Assembly: GCA_963823045.1 (NCBI GenBank)
Contig: CAWGKA010000001.1
Span: 1-33,448, forward strand
Direction: 5' to 3'
DNA length: 33,448 nt
Source: JADLGL01 sp963823045
GTDB lineage: Bacteria > Pseudomonadota > Alphaproteobacteria > Rhizobiales > Kaistiaceae
Part shown: one piece after another, positions 8,238 through 16,106 of the stretch
Numbering within the stretch: the stretch's first letter is position 1
Layout: each line of letters opens with the position of its first letter
Translations under genes and position numbers: made by a program
Notes under the pieces: generated by a model
Told to the model about the DNA's origin: nothing
The model's input: the letters and a program-made list of their open reading frames with translations, nothing else
The model's database searches: none

Positions 8238-8616
8238 GGTAATCTCCTCGACGCGCGTGAGCCATCGCTGGAAGTGAACGGCGGCGCGCCGGCTCCATCG
8301 ACCCCGCATCGAACGCAGTGTGTCTACCGCTTTGGCTTTGTCTCGCCTCGACGAGCGATGGGCCAATTCCGCGTGGCACTCAGAAGTCGGACGCGGGCGC
8401 AATTCCGTGGTGTTTCGCCCCCGAAACGGTCACCGGAAGACCCGAAATTTGGCCTTTGGCGCTTGATATGCCAAGATAACCTACCTCGAACGGTCTCAAC
8501 TGCCTCGTCATGAGAATCCCCAATGTCGGCTGGACCTTCCAGCATGGCCGGGATGTTCGTTGAGATCCGACCCGCGTGACGCCTCGCCGCCGCGCCCATC
8601 CTCAACAAGGGTTTGG
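8238..8616. other. Intergenic region before proV, with two short inverted repeats
   Basis: I see no gene in these 379 bases. GTTTCG (8412-8417) and CGAAAC (8422-8427) form a short hairpin. TTGGC (8456-8460) and GCCAA (8470-8474) flank the most AT-rich part, around TTGATATG, and could be an operator or promoter of the betaine operon. A start at 8560 (TTG) would extend proV but has no SD. Osmotic control would be expected for such an operon but cannot be read here. Confidence 0.4.
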
Positions 8617-9858
8617 ATGCTCCAGACTTCGCCGAAAATCGTCCTGGAACACGTGAACAAGCTGTTTGGTCCGAACCAGGACCAGGCGCTTCAACTGCTC
8701 AAGGACGGCCTTAGCAAGGAAGAGATCCTCGACGCGACGGGATGCACAATCGCCGTCAAGGACGCTAATCTGACCATCAATTCCGGCGAGATCTTCGTCG
8801 TCATGGGGCTGTCGGGCTCAGGCAAGTCGACGCTCGTGCGCATGATCAATGGGCTGATCAAGCCGACATCGGGCAAAGTAATCGTCGACGGCCGGGACAT
8901 CGCCGCGGCTGACAAGCGCGACCTACGTCACATCCGCCGGGACGTAGTGGCGATGGTGTTCCAACATTTCGCGCTGTTCCCGCACAAGACGGTTGCAGAG
9001 AACACAGCGTTCGGCCTCCGCGTGCGCGGCATCGGAACAAAGGAACGACGGAAGAAGGCCATCGCTGCTCTGGAGCAGGTTGGCCTCGCAGCCTATGCGG
9101 ACGCCCGTCCCGACGAGCTCTCCGGCGGCATGCAGCAGCGGGTCGGCCTGGCCCGGTGCCTCGCATCCGATCCGCAGATATTGCTGATGGACGAGCCGTT
9201 CTCCGCGCTCGATCCGCTGATCCGGCGCGACATGCAGGACGACCTCCTCGATCTGCAGCAGCAGATGAAGAAGACCATCGTCTTCATTTCCCATGATCTC
9301 AACGAGGCGCTGACGCTCGGCGACCGCATCGCGATCATGAAGGACGGCGCCATCGCCCAGATCGGAACCGGCGAAGAGATCGTCGACAAGCCCGCCAACG
9401 ACTACGTCGCCGCCTTCACGCAGGACGTCGATCGTTCGCGGGTGTTCACCGCTGGCAGCGTTCGCTCCGACCCTGAAGCCGTGCAGTTGGCCGAGGACGA
9501 CGTCGCCGTTGCCATGACGCGGATGGAGGAACTCAACCGCGACGCGCTCTATGTGCTGGACGGGGCGAAGATTGCCGGCGCCGTCACCTATCGCGATCTG
9601 TCTATGCTCGACGACAAGCATGGCGGGTTGCAGTCGGCGCTGATCACCGACTTTCCCAAGGCAACCACTGACACGCAATTGAACGAACTCTACCCGCTGG
9701 CGCAGCAGTGTCTGCCGATCGCTTTGACCGACCGCCGCGATCATCTCATCGGGACGGTGGAAGCGCAGGACTTGTTCGCGCGGTTGACCGCCACCGGTCA
9801 GGAGGTGGGCGCATCTGAGAAGGCCGCCAAGGCCAACACAGCGGAGCCTGTGCAGTGA
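8617..9858 (+). CDS. proV: Glycine betaine/proline ABC transporter ATPase (ProV type)
   Basis: This cytoplasmic ATPase powers a binding-protein-dependent importer for quaternary ammonium osmolytes. The protein has 413 aa. It has the ProV-specific N-terminal extension (KLFGPNQDQALQLL), Walker A GLSGSGKST (64-72), signature LSGGMQQR (168-175), Walker B ILLMDEP (188-194) and H-loop ISHDL. After about residue 275 a CBS-like region follows; in OpuA/ProV proteins this part senses ionic strength. ATG 8617 is chosen because AAGG lies about six bases upstream and family homology begins there. Its stop overlaps the proW start (GTGA, four bases), indicating coupled translation. Confidence 0.93.
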   Translation: MLQTSPKIVLEHVNKLFGPNQDQALQLLKDGLSKEEILDATGCTIAVKDANLTINSGEIFVVMGLSGSGKSTLVRMINGLIKPTSGKVIVDGRDIAAADKRDLRHIRRDVVAMVFQHFALFPHKTVAENTAFGLRVRGIGTKERRKKAIAALEQVGLAAYADARPDELSGGMQQRVGLARCLASDPQILLMDEPFSALDPLIRRDMQDDLLDLQQQMKKTIVFISHDLNEALTLGDRIAIMKDGAIAQIGTGEEIVDKPANDYVAAFTQDVDRSRVFTAGSVRSDPEAVQLAEDDVAVAMTRMEELNRDALYVLDGAKIAGAVTYRDLSMLDDKHGGLQSALITDFPKATTDTQLNELYPLAQQCLPIALTDRRDHLIGTVEAQDLFARLTATGQEVGASEKAAKANTAEPVQ

Positions 9859-10783
9859 TCAGCCCCGGCGATATCGTCTCCATACCGCTGGCCGACTGGG
9901 TCGACAGCTTCGTCAAGGACTGGTTGGCGCCGAATTTCCGGCCGTTCTTTCACGCCCTGCGCCTCCCGATTCAATCGGTTCTGAACGGTCTCAACGACAT
10001 CCTCGACGCCATCCCGATGCTGGTTTTTGCCGGCGGCCTGGCGATCATCGCCTGGATCACAGCGGGGGTTGGCGTCGCAATCTTCACCATCGTCTCGCTG
10101 TCCTTCATCGACATGATCGACTTGTGGTCGGAGACCATCACGACCTTCGCCATGGTCGTTACCGCAGTCATATTCTGCGTCGTCGTCGGTGTGCCCATCG
10201 GCATCGCAGCAGCTCGCGCAGCGACCGCTTCATGTCGATCCTGCGGCCGATCCTCGACATCATGCAGACGATCCCGTCCTTCGTTTATCTCGTTCCGATC
10301 GTGATGCTGTTCGGCATCGGCACCGTGCCCGGCGTCATCGCCACGATCATCTTTGCCCTGCCGCCCGTGGTGCGTCTCACCAATCTCGGCATTCGCAACG
10401 TACGTGCCGATCTCGTCGAGGCGGCCAACGCCTTCGGCGCCAATGCATGGCAAACCTTGTGGGAAGTGCAACTGCCGCTCGCTATGCGCACCATCATGGC
10501 CGGTATCAACCAGACGCTCATGTTGGCCTTGTCGATGGTCGTCATTGCCGCGTTGATCGGAGCCGGCGGGCTCGGCTTCACGGTCAATACAGGCCTCGGC
10601 CGGCTCGATGTCGGAACGGCGACAGCCGGCGGCGTCGGCATTGTTCTGATCGCCATCATCCTCGACCGCATCACGCAAGGCCTCGGCCAGGGCGGCGGGA
10701 TGCGCAGCCCGTCTTTCGTCAAGACCCTGGCGTCGATCTTCCGTTTCCGCGGAACCAAAGAATCTACGGAACGCGCGAGCTGA
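9855..10783 (+). CDS. proW: Glycine betaine/proline ABC transporter permease (ProW type), one frameshift
   Basis: This is the inner-membrane channel subunit of the betaine importer. An N-terminal segment (FRPFFHALRLPIQSVLNGLND) and several hydrophobic helices lead to the BPD-type permease domain, whose ATPase-contact loop reads LVEAANAFGANAWQTLWEVQ. The start is GTG 9855, overlapping the proV stop. The frame moves back by one near 10220-10224: GIAAAR in the first frame continues as SDRFMSILRPILDIMQTIPSF in the next. One missing base restores a normal protein of about 310 aa ending at TGA 10781-10783. As written the protein would lack the ATPase-contact loop. Confidence 0.88.
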
Positions 10784-10873
10784 ACGGCTCGTGCAGCCTC
10801 GGCGCCAAAGCGCGGAGGCTTTCGCCCCACCAATCGTGGGACCTGAAGAAACCTCAAGACAGGGAGATTCATC

Positions 10874-11911
10874 TTGAGAAACCTTATGCCGAAAGTGCTG
10901 ACAGCCGGCGCCCTCTGTGCGCTGTTGGCCGTGCCGTTCGGCGGTGCGATCGCGCAGGAGATGCCGGGAGAAGGCAGGACCATCACCATGGCTCGCGCGA
11001 CCTGGGACACCGGCTGGTTTCAGGCCGAAGTGTACCGTCAGATATTTGAAGAACTCGGCTATTCCGTCGATCAACCGGTGACCGTCGACAATCCGCCATT
11101 CTACGCGGCAGTCGCTCAGGGCGACGTCGATCTCTGGGTCAATGGCTGGTTCCCGACCCACAACGTCTATCAGGACGTCTTCAGCCAGGGCGCCGAGATC
11201 GTCGGCTATGTCGCCCAGGGCGGCGCCCTGCAGGGTTATCTCGTCGACCGCGCGGGCGCCGAGGAATTCAACATCCAGACCCTCGACGACTTCAAGCGCC
11301 CCGAGGTTCAGGCGGCCTATGATCGTGATGGTGACGGCAAAGCCGATATGGTGGCGTGCCCGCCTGGCTGGGGCTGCGAGCTCATCATCGAGCATCAGCT
11401 CGATGCCTATGACCTTCGCGACCACATCAACCCGATCAAGGCCGGCTATACCCCGGCAATGGCGGACGCGATCGCGGCGTATCAGGCAGGCGAGCACATC
11501 CTGTTCTACACCTGGACGCCGAACTGGACCGTTGACGCCCTGACGCCGGGTGACGAAGTCGTCTGGATCACGGTGCCGTTCTCCTCGCTGCCCGACGATC
11601 AGAAGGACATGGAAGACGCAACGACGATGGCCGACGTCACTGGCTGCGTTGCCAATCCGTGCAATCTCGGCTTCCCGGCGAACGATATTCGCCCGGTTGC
11701 CAACACCGCCTTCATCGAGGCCAATCCGGCCGTCGAGGTGTTGCTCAACGAGATCCAGATCCCGCTGACCGACATCTTTGCTCAGAATCGCCAGATGTTC
11801 GAAGGCGCCGACAGCGAGGATGAGATCGAGCAGCAGGCGACCGACTGGATCGAGGCGCATCGCGACCTCGTCGACGGCTGGCTTGCCGACGCTCGTGCCG
11901 CGGCGATGTAG
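10874..11911 (+). CDS. proX: Glycine betaine/proline ABC transporter substrate-binding protein (ProX type)
   Basis: This periplasmic receptor captures betaine-like osmolytes and delivers them to ProVW. The 345-aa product has a signal peptide (MPKVLTAGALCALLAVPFGG, cleavage near AIA-Q) and the OpuAC fold. The aromatic residues of TWDTGWFQAE, NGWFPTH, FYTWTPNW are of the kind that form the Trp/Tyr cage for quaternary amines. Two Cys pairs (CPPGWGC and CVANPC) are typical of proteobacterial ProX. The start is TTG 10874, chosen because AGGGAG sits eight bases upstream and the reading gives a full signal peptide. It lies 90 bases after proW and is followed by a strong hairpin. Confidence 0.93.
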   Translation: MRNLMPKVLTAGALCALLAVPFGGAIAQEMPGEGRTITMARATWDTGWFQAEVYRQIFEELGYSVDQPVTVDNPPFYAAVAQGDVDLWVNGWFPTHNVYQDVFSQGAEIVGYVAQGGALQGYLVDRAGAEEFNIQTLDDFKRPEVQAAYDRDGDGKADMVACPPGWGCELIIEHQLDAYDLRDHINPIKAGYTPAMADAIAAYQAGEHILFYTWTPNWTVDALTPGDEVVWITVPFSSLPDDQKDMEDATTMADVTGCVANPCNLGFPANDIRPVANTAFIEANPAVEVLLNEIQIPLTDIFAQNRQMFEGADSEDEIEQQATDWIEAHRDLVDGWLADARAAAM

Positions 11912-11932
11912 CGGACGCGACAACGAAAAAGC

Positions 11933-11957
11933 GAAGGGCGGGCCCGGCCCGCCCTTC
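11933..11957. terminator. Bidirectional terminator between proX and zwf
   Basis: GAAGGGCGGGCC and GGCCCGCCCTTC form a perfect 12-base inverted repeat. It is followed by a T-rich TTCTTTTC on the + strand and by CGCTTTTTCG on the - strand. It can end both the proVWX and the convergent zwf transcripts. Confidence 0.85.
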
Positions 11958-11982
11958 TTCTTTTCATTCAGTATTTTCGGTT

Positions 11983-13398
11983 TCAGCGGTCAGCTTTCCC
12001 AGACTTGCTTTGTTTCGGGACGTGCCAGCCGCCATCGGCGGCGATGATCGCGTCAGCTTCTTTCGGGCCCCAGCTGTATCGCCGATAGGGATGCGCCTTC
12101 CCGTGCTTCTTGAGGACGGGATCGACGACCGCCCATGCCGCCTCGATCGCGTCCTCGCGGGTAAACAGGGCGCCGTCGCCGGCCATGGCATCGCCCAGCA
12201 AGCGGTCATAGGGCTCTCTCTCGCCGTCCCGTTGTTCGAGCAGATAGAGTTCCCGCTGGTCCCCGACGAATTCCTTGCCGTCGCGTTTCACGCGCGCGGC
12301 GAGCGCGATAGCTGGGTTTGGAGAAATACGGAAACGCAAATAGTTCGGTCGTGCATCCGCCGCCGTCGCGTCGGCAAAAAGCCTTTGCGGCGGGCGGCGC
12401 AGCTGGATCAGGACCTCGGTGGCCGTCGTCGGTAGGCACTTCCCCGAGCGCAAGTACCAGGGCACGCCGTCCCACCGCCAAGAATCGATAAAGAGCCGCA
12501 GCGCACAAAAGGTCTCGACATCGGAGTCCGACGCCACGCCAGGCTCGGTCCGGTATCCTTCATACTGGCCGCGTATCAGATCGCGCGATGTGAGCGGTCG
12601 CATGGCCTGGAGCACCTTGGCCTTTTCGGTATGCACCGCCCCGAAGCTCCTCCCCGACGGCGGCTCCATCGCAAGCAGGGCGACGATCTGGAACAAGTGA
12701 TTTTGCACCACATCGCGTAGACAGCCCGCGGTTTCGTAGAAGGCGCCACGGTGATCCACGCCAAAGCGTTCCGACATCGTGATCTGGACGCTGGCCACAT
12801 AGTTGCGGTTCCAGATCGGCTCCAGAAACGTATTGGCGAAGCGGAAGTAGAGGATGTTCATGATCGCCTCCCTTCCGAGAAAATGGTCGATGCGGAAAAT
12901 CGAATCGTCGGGGAATACCGCGCGTGCCGCTTCGTTCAATTTCCGCGCCGAAGCGAGGTCGCGGCCGAAGGGTTTCTCCACGACTACGCGCGCCCCGTCA
13001 GTCAGATTGGCCGCGCGAAGGCCGTCGATGACCGTCTCGAAGAGCGAGGGCGGGATCGCGAGATAGTGCGTCGGACGCTTTGCGCCGGCCAGCGCGCTTT
13101 TGATGGCGGCGAACGTCCCGGCGTCGTTGTAGTCGCCGCTGACATAACGCAGCAGGGACAGGAGCCGATCGAGCGCCTTCTCGTTTTGCTCCAGGCCCGA
13201 CCGCTTCACGCTGGTCGTGACCCGCTGGCGCAGGCGGTCGAGGCTCCAGTCGGGCAGGGCGACGCCGATCACCGGAACGCGGAGGTCTCCTCGCAGAGCG
13301 ATGGCGTAGAGAGCAGGGAAGATCTTCTTGTGGGCGAGATCGCCCGTAACGCCAAACAGTACGAGCGCGTCCGAATTTGATGACGTCATGTCGACCAT
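11983..13398 (-). CDS. zwf: Glucose-6-phosphate 1-dehydrogenase
   Basis: It oxidises glucose-6-phosphate to 6-phosphogluconolactone, feeding the pentose phosphate and Entner-Doudoroff routes. The 471-aa product has the nucleotide-binding FGVTGDLAHKK (15-25), EKPFG (141-145) and the active-site RIDHFLGRE (169-177). The usual sequence is RIDHYLGKE, so the Lys is Arg here. QNHLFQIVALLAMEPP further on is typical. ATG 13398 gives MVDMTSS; the second ATG at 13389 has AGGA nine bases upstream and is equally possible. It stands alone; pgl and edd are not next to it. The frame is intact. Confidence 0.93.
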   Translation of the reverse strand: MVDMTSSNSDALVLFGVTGDLAHKKIFPALYAIALRGDLRVPVIGVALPDWSLDRLRQRVTTSVKRSGLEQNEKALDRLLSLLRYVSGDYNDAGTFAAIKSALAGAKRPTHYLAIPPSLFETVIDGLRAANLTDGARVVVEKPFGRDLASARKLNEAARAVFPDDSIFRIDHFLGREAIMNILYFRFANTFLEPIWNRNYVASVQITMSERFGVDHRGAFYETAGCLRDVVQNHLFQIVALLAMEPPSGRSFGAVHTEKAKVLQAMRPLTSRDLIRGQYEGYRTEPGVASDSDVETFCALRLFIDSWRWDGVPWYLRSGKCLPTTATEVLIQLRRPPQRLFADATAADARPNYLRFRISPNPAIALAARVKRDGKEFVGDQRELYLLEQRDGEREPYDRLLGDAMAGDGALFTREDAIEAAWAVVDPVLKKHGKAHPYRRYSWGPKEADAIIAADGGWHVPKQSKSGKADR

Positions 13399-13505
13399 CC
13401 TGCTGCCCGGCGGCCTCCGATCGTCGGATGCCGCCTCACGACGCCCTGACCCAAATAGAATCTTCGAATTTGGCGGTTTTGTAGGCGAGCCGATGACTTC
13501 ATTGT

Positions 13506-13519
13506 TTGAGCGCGATCAG
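13506..13519 (-). promoter_or_regulatory. Weak FNR/FixK-like box upstream of zwf
   Basis: Read on the minus strand, CTGATCGCGCTCAA matches TTGAT-N4-ATCAA at eight of ten positions. TACAAA follows 22 bases downstream, about 108 bases before the zwf start. It overlaps the end of the 41-bp repeat, so the match may be chance. Confidence 0.22.
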
Positions 13520-13556
13520 CCGCGCAACGCAAACAGCGTGCCCACGGCGAGCACCG
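13516..13556 (-). repeat. Copy A of a 41-bp direct repeat: remnant of a reductase gene 3' end
   Basis: These 41 bases match 14194-14234 with a single difference (A at 13531, G at 14209). Read on the minus strand they encode VLAVGTLFALRG plus stop, the last 12 residues of the ferric-reductase-like protein at 14194-15654. The match starts exactly at the stop codon and ends abruptly; the upstream frame (NGRPDHAQPT) is unrelated. It looks like the leftover 3' end of a duplicated reductase gene. Confidence 0.85.
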
Positions 13557-13596
13557 TAGGCTGCGCATGGTCAGGCCGCCCGTTCCTCGGCAACGC

Positions 13597-14001
13597 CTAA
13601 CGGTAGGCGGCGACCGCTTCTTCGCTGACCGGATCGAACGCGTTGCCCCACGAGCGGCGGACATAGGTGGCGACGGCGGCGATCTGCCCGTTGGAGAGGC
13701 CCTCGAAGGCCGGCATGTCCGCACCGCCGAAGGCAACCTGATTGACGATCACCCGGACCGAAGCGAGGCGCGTGTCGCCGGCGAGCACAGGGGCGTTGAC
13801 GCCGTTGCCGTCGGCGCCGTGGCAGGCGGCGCAGTTGTTGGCATAGACGCGCGATCCTTCATCCATGAGGTCGGCGATGGCCGCCGGGTCCATCGCGGTC
13901 GATCCCTGCGCCAAAGCGGTGACGCCGCCCGCGATGGCGACGAATGCGATCGCACCGATGATACCTGCCGCTGTCGCTCGCGGCGCGCGCAATACACTCA
14001 T
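13597..14001 (-). CDS. Exported c-type cytochrome (monoheme)
   Basis: The 134-aa protein has an N-terminal hydrophobic segment (residues 10-31, a signal peptide or anchor ending TALAQ), one heme c site CAACH (57-61) and a likely distal Met in GGADMPAFEGLS. The fold is the class I, cytochrome c550/CccA-like electron carrier of the periplasm. GGAGG lies ten bases before ATG 14001. A good FNR/FixK half-site pair lies 54 bases upstream. Its position just after a bis-heme flavoprotein reductase suggests the two belong to one electron-transfer unit, although a 192-bp gap separates them. The gene is bracketed by a 41-bp direct repeat. Confidence 0.88.
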   Translation of the reverse strand: MSVLRAPRATAAGIIGAIAFVAIAGGVTALAQGSTAMDPAAIADLMDEGSRVYANNCAACHGADGNGVNAPVLAGDTRLASVRVIVNQVAFGGADMPAFEGLSNGQIAAVATYVRRSWGNAFDPVSEEAVAAYR

Positions 14002-14054
14002 GATGGTCCGTCCTCCAAGTTTCCGCAGATTGCCCGGGTAGGTGATGGCGCGTT

Positions 14055-14068
14055 TTGATCTGGATCAG
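14055..14068 (-). promoter_or_regulatory. FNR/FixK-type box upstream of the cytochrome c gene
   Basis: TTGATCTGGATCAG on the + strand (CTGATCCAGATCAA on the coding strand) matches TTGAT-N4-ATCAA at nine of ten positions. It ends 54 bases before the start codon. The -10 region 20-22 bases downstream (GGCAATCT) is weak. Confidence 0.6.
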
Positions 14069-14193
14069 ATGACACTGTCGGCGAGGACCATGGGCCGACA
14101 TTTGGTTCAGAAATGCTTGCTGCGTTTTCGAAATCGCCGAAGAAATTTCGCTCGGCAGGTTGGGCAACTGCCGGCATCGCCTGGGCCCGGGGC

Positions 14194-14234
14194 TCAGCCG
14201 CGCAACGCGAACAGCGTGCCCACGGCGAGCACCG
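14194..14234 (-). repeat. Copy B of the 41-bp direct repeat (3' end of the reductase gene)
   Basis: This is the in-place copy: it forms the last 12 codons and stop of the ferric-reductase-like gene. Copy A lies 678 bp away, beyond the cytochrome c gene. Confidence 0.85.
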
Positions 14235-15654
14235 ACACGGCCATCGCCCAGAACGACGCCGTGATCAGCCAGTCCTTGCGCGAGCGGTGACCGCCCGAAT
14301 AGTCGAAGCGCTCATAATGGATGAGATGCAGCGGCACGCCCTTGCCTTGCACCTTGTCCGCCAGCGCCGCCGTCATCGCCGGCGGCCCGCACATCATCAC
14401 AGCTATGCGGCCAGGATCGAGCCCATCGAACGCCACTGTGAGAACATTGTCGTCGACGAGACCGGTCTGATAGGGCCAATGATCGTCCGGCTGCTCGACG
14501 ACGAATTGCGCCTTGAGGTCCAGGTCCGGCGCCTCGGCGAGGATCGCCTTCGGATCGATCATCGAGGCGGGCGAACCGGCAGCGTAGATCAACCGCACCG
14601 GCCGCTTGTCGGCGCGTGCCTGGAGATCGCGAAGGAGACCCATGATCGGCGCTACGCCGACCCCGCCGGCAATCAGAACCACGGCGTCTGCGTCGCGATC
14701 GGCGAGCGTGAAGGACCCGTGCGGTGCGTCGAGGCCGACGAGGCGGCCCGGCTCGATCTCGCCGATATGCCGGGTGAAGTCGCCCAACTCCTTGATGAGG
14801 AAGGTCAGCGTCTCGCCGCCGAGCGGGGAGGAGGCGATCGAAAACGGATGGTCGAGGAGCAGCAGTCGCCGCGGCGCGAAGGTGATCCAGGCAAACTGGC
14901 CGGCGGTGAAATGGAGGCGATGGCTGCCCTCCGGACTTATCTTCACCTCCCACAATCTGTTGGCCGCTTTGCGGTTGGAGACGACCCGCCAGGGCAAATG
15001 GCGCATCCGGTATGTCTTGATGAGATGGACGCCGAGAAGGAGCGCGGTCGCGACCACCGCCAGCGCCGGCCAGAGCAGACGTAGGAGGCCGTCGCGCGAA
15101 TAGGTGCCGACGCCGATCGCATGCATCGCCACGATCCACACCGTGGCAAGCACCATCAATCCGTGACTTGCCCGCCAGATCTCATGCGGGATCGGCAGGC
15201 GGTTCCGTAGCAGCGCCAGCACGACGATGATGATGACGAAGCCGAGCGCCACCGTGCCGGACAGATAGCGCGGCCGCACCATCATCGCGCCGACATCGCC
15301 GAAGAACGCGCCCATCTGATCGAACGAGAAAGGAAAGTGCGGCAGCAGCGGGTGGGCGATCACGACCACCAGCAGGATGCGCGCGGCCCATTTGTGGAAC
15401 GCCATCGTCACGTCGATGCCGACGCGGCCCGACATCGTCTCGTAGCGCCCGCTGGTGACGAATTGCAGCATCAGCATCGTCAGGCCGACGAGGCCGGTGG
15501 CGCTGGTTGCTTCCCACCAGCTGCTGAACGGCTGCATGCCGCTGACCCAGGCAATGGCCAGCGGTGCGGCAAGGATCAGGCTGTAGGCGACTGCGAGGAT
15601 GGGGGCGGACAGGCTGGACGATCGTTCGCCGCGATCAGGCTTTGCGCCAGTCAT
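14194..15654 (-). CDS. Ferric-reductase-like transmembrane flavoprotein
   Basis: The 486-aa protein moves electrons from a cytoplasmic nicotinamide through FAD and membrane hemes. The N-terminal half has about six membrane helices with two His pairs, H87/H101 and H164/H178 (each 14 apart), the bis-heme pattern of the ferric reductase/NOX superfamily. The C-terminal half is a ferredoxin-reductase module: FAD motif HPFSIAS (about 269-275), nucleotide loop AGGVGVAPI (about 329-337) and CGPPAM. An additional hydrophobic helix closes the C-terminus (TASFWAMAVSVLAVGTLFAL), which is unusual. ATG 15654 is chosen over an open extension to 15774 that looks non-coding. The acceptor is unknown; ferric iron, or the adjacent cytochrome, are possibilities. 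The frame is intact. Confidence 0.85.
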   Translation of the reverse strand: MTGAKPDRGERSSSLSAPILAVAYSLILAAPLAIAWVSGMQPFSSWWEATSATGLVGLTMLMLQFVTSGRYETMSGRVGIDVTMAFHKWAARILLVVVIAHPLLPHFPFSFDQMGAFFGDVGAMMVRPRYLSGTVALGFVIIIVVLALLRNRLPIPHEIWRASHGLMVLATVWIVAMHAIGVGTYSRDGLLRLLWPALAVVATALLLGVHLIKTYRMRHLPWRVVSNRKAANRLWEVKISPEGSHRLHFTAGQFAWITFAPRRLLLLDHPFSIASSPLGGETLTFLIKELGDFTRHIGEIEPGRLVGLDAPHGSFTLADRDADAVVLIAGGVGVAPIMGLLRDLQARADKRPVRLIYAAGSPASMIDPKAILAEAPDLDLKAQFVVEQPDDHWPYQTGLVDDNVLTVAFDGLDPGRIAVMMCGPPAMTAALADKVQGKGVPLHLIHYERFDYSGGHRSRKDWLITASFWAMAVSVLAVGTLFALRG

Positions 15655-16106
15655 GGACGTCGGCCCCGTTTCGTCGCCCCACCCCATTGCGACTAGCTGG
15701 CAAGCGGCAAGGGCGTCAATCGCTTCCCGACGAAATCCATCGGTCGCCACGACGGCACACAACCCGATGCACAACTACTAGATGCACAAGATGCGGACGC
15801 CCGGATTACGTTCAATGCGACGGAAATCGAAAAAACAATTGTAACGGGCCCGCGCTACCACATGACAACCAGCGCGGGCGACCGTTGCACGGTGAATAGG
15901 AGCCGGGATCGCAGTGGAACGGCGGTCATTGGGGTCGGCAATGGCGACGACCCGAGAATAGATGCTCATGTCGATCATTGGACGACAAGCAGAGGCGATG
16001 AACAGACAAACAACAACAGGAAAAGTCATTAGAAGGCGAAACTAGAAAATGCCCTGCGGGGGGCATCAAGAACAGGTGAAAAGGTTCGCGTAAGGAGAGT
16101 TTTGCA
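15655..16106. other. Intergenic region between reductase and beta/gamma-crystallin-like gene
   Basis: This divergent region of about 450 bases has no convincing gene. It is less GC-rich than its surroundings (for example 15830-15845 and 16005-16050), so it probably holds promoters for both neighbours. A nonamer GATGCACAA occurs at 15766 and 15781. ATGCCC (16049-16054) and GGGCAT (16061-16066) form a hairpin in the leader of the downstream gene. AAGGAGAG (about 16092-16099) is that gene's ribosome binding site. A minus-strand open frame at 15778-16029 has a secretory-looking start but no SD. Confidence 0.5.

Noticed and set aside
9971..11923. 650-codon open frame on the minus strand
   Set aside because: It lies antisense to proW and proX, matches no family, and is the usual mirror effect of GC-rich codon use.
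15766..15789. GATGCACAA nonamer repeated at 15766 and 15781
   Set aside because: Only two short copies 15 bases apart, near the reductase upstream region; could be a binding site but too little to claim.
15778..16029. 83-aa minus-strand lipoprotein-like gene
   Set aside because: The start looks secretory but there is no SD, and the rest is Arg/Ile-rich without any recognisable pattern.
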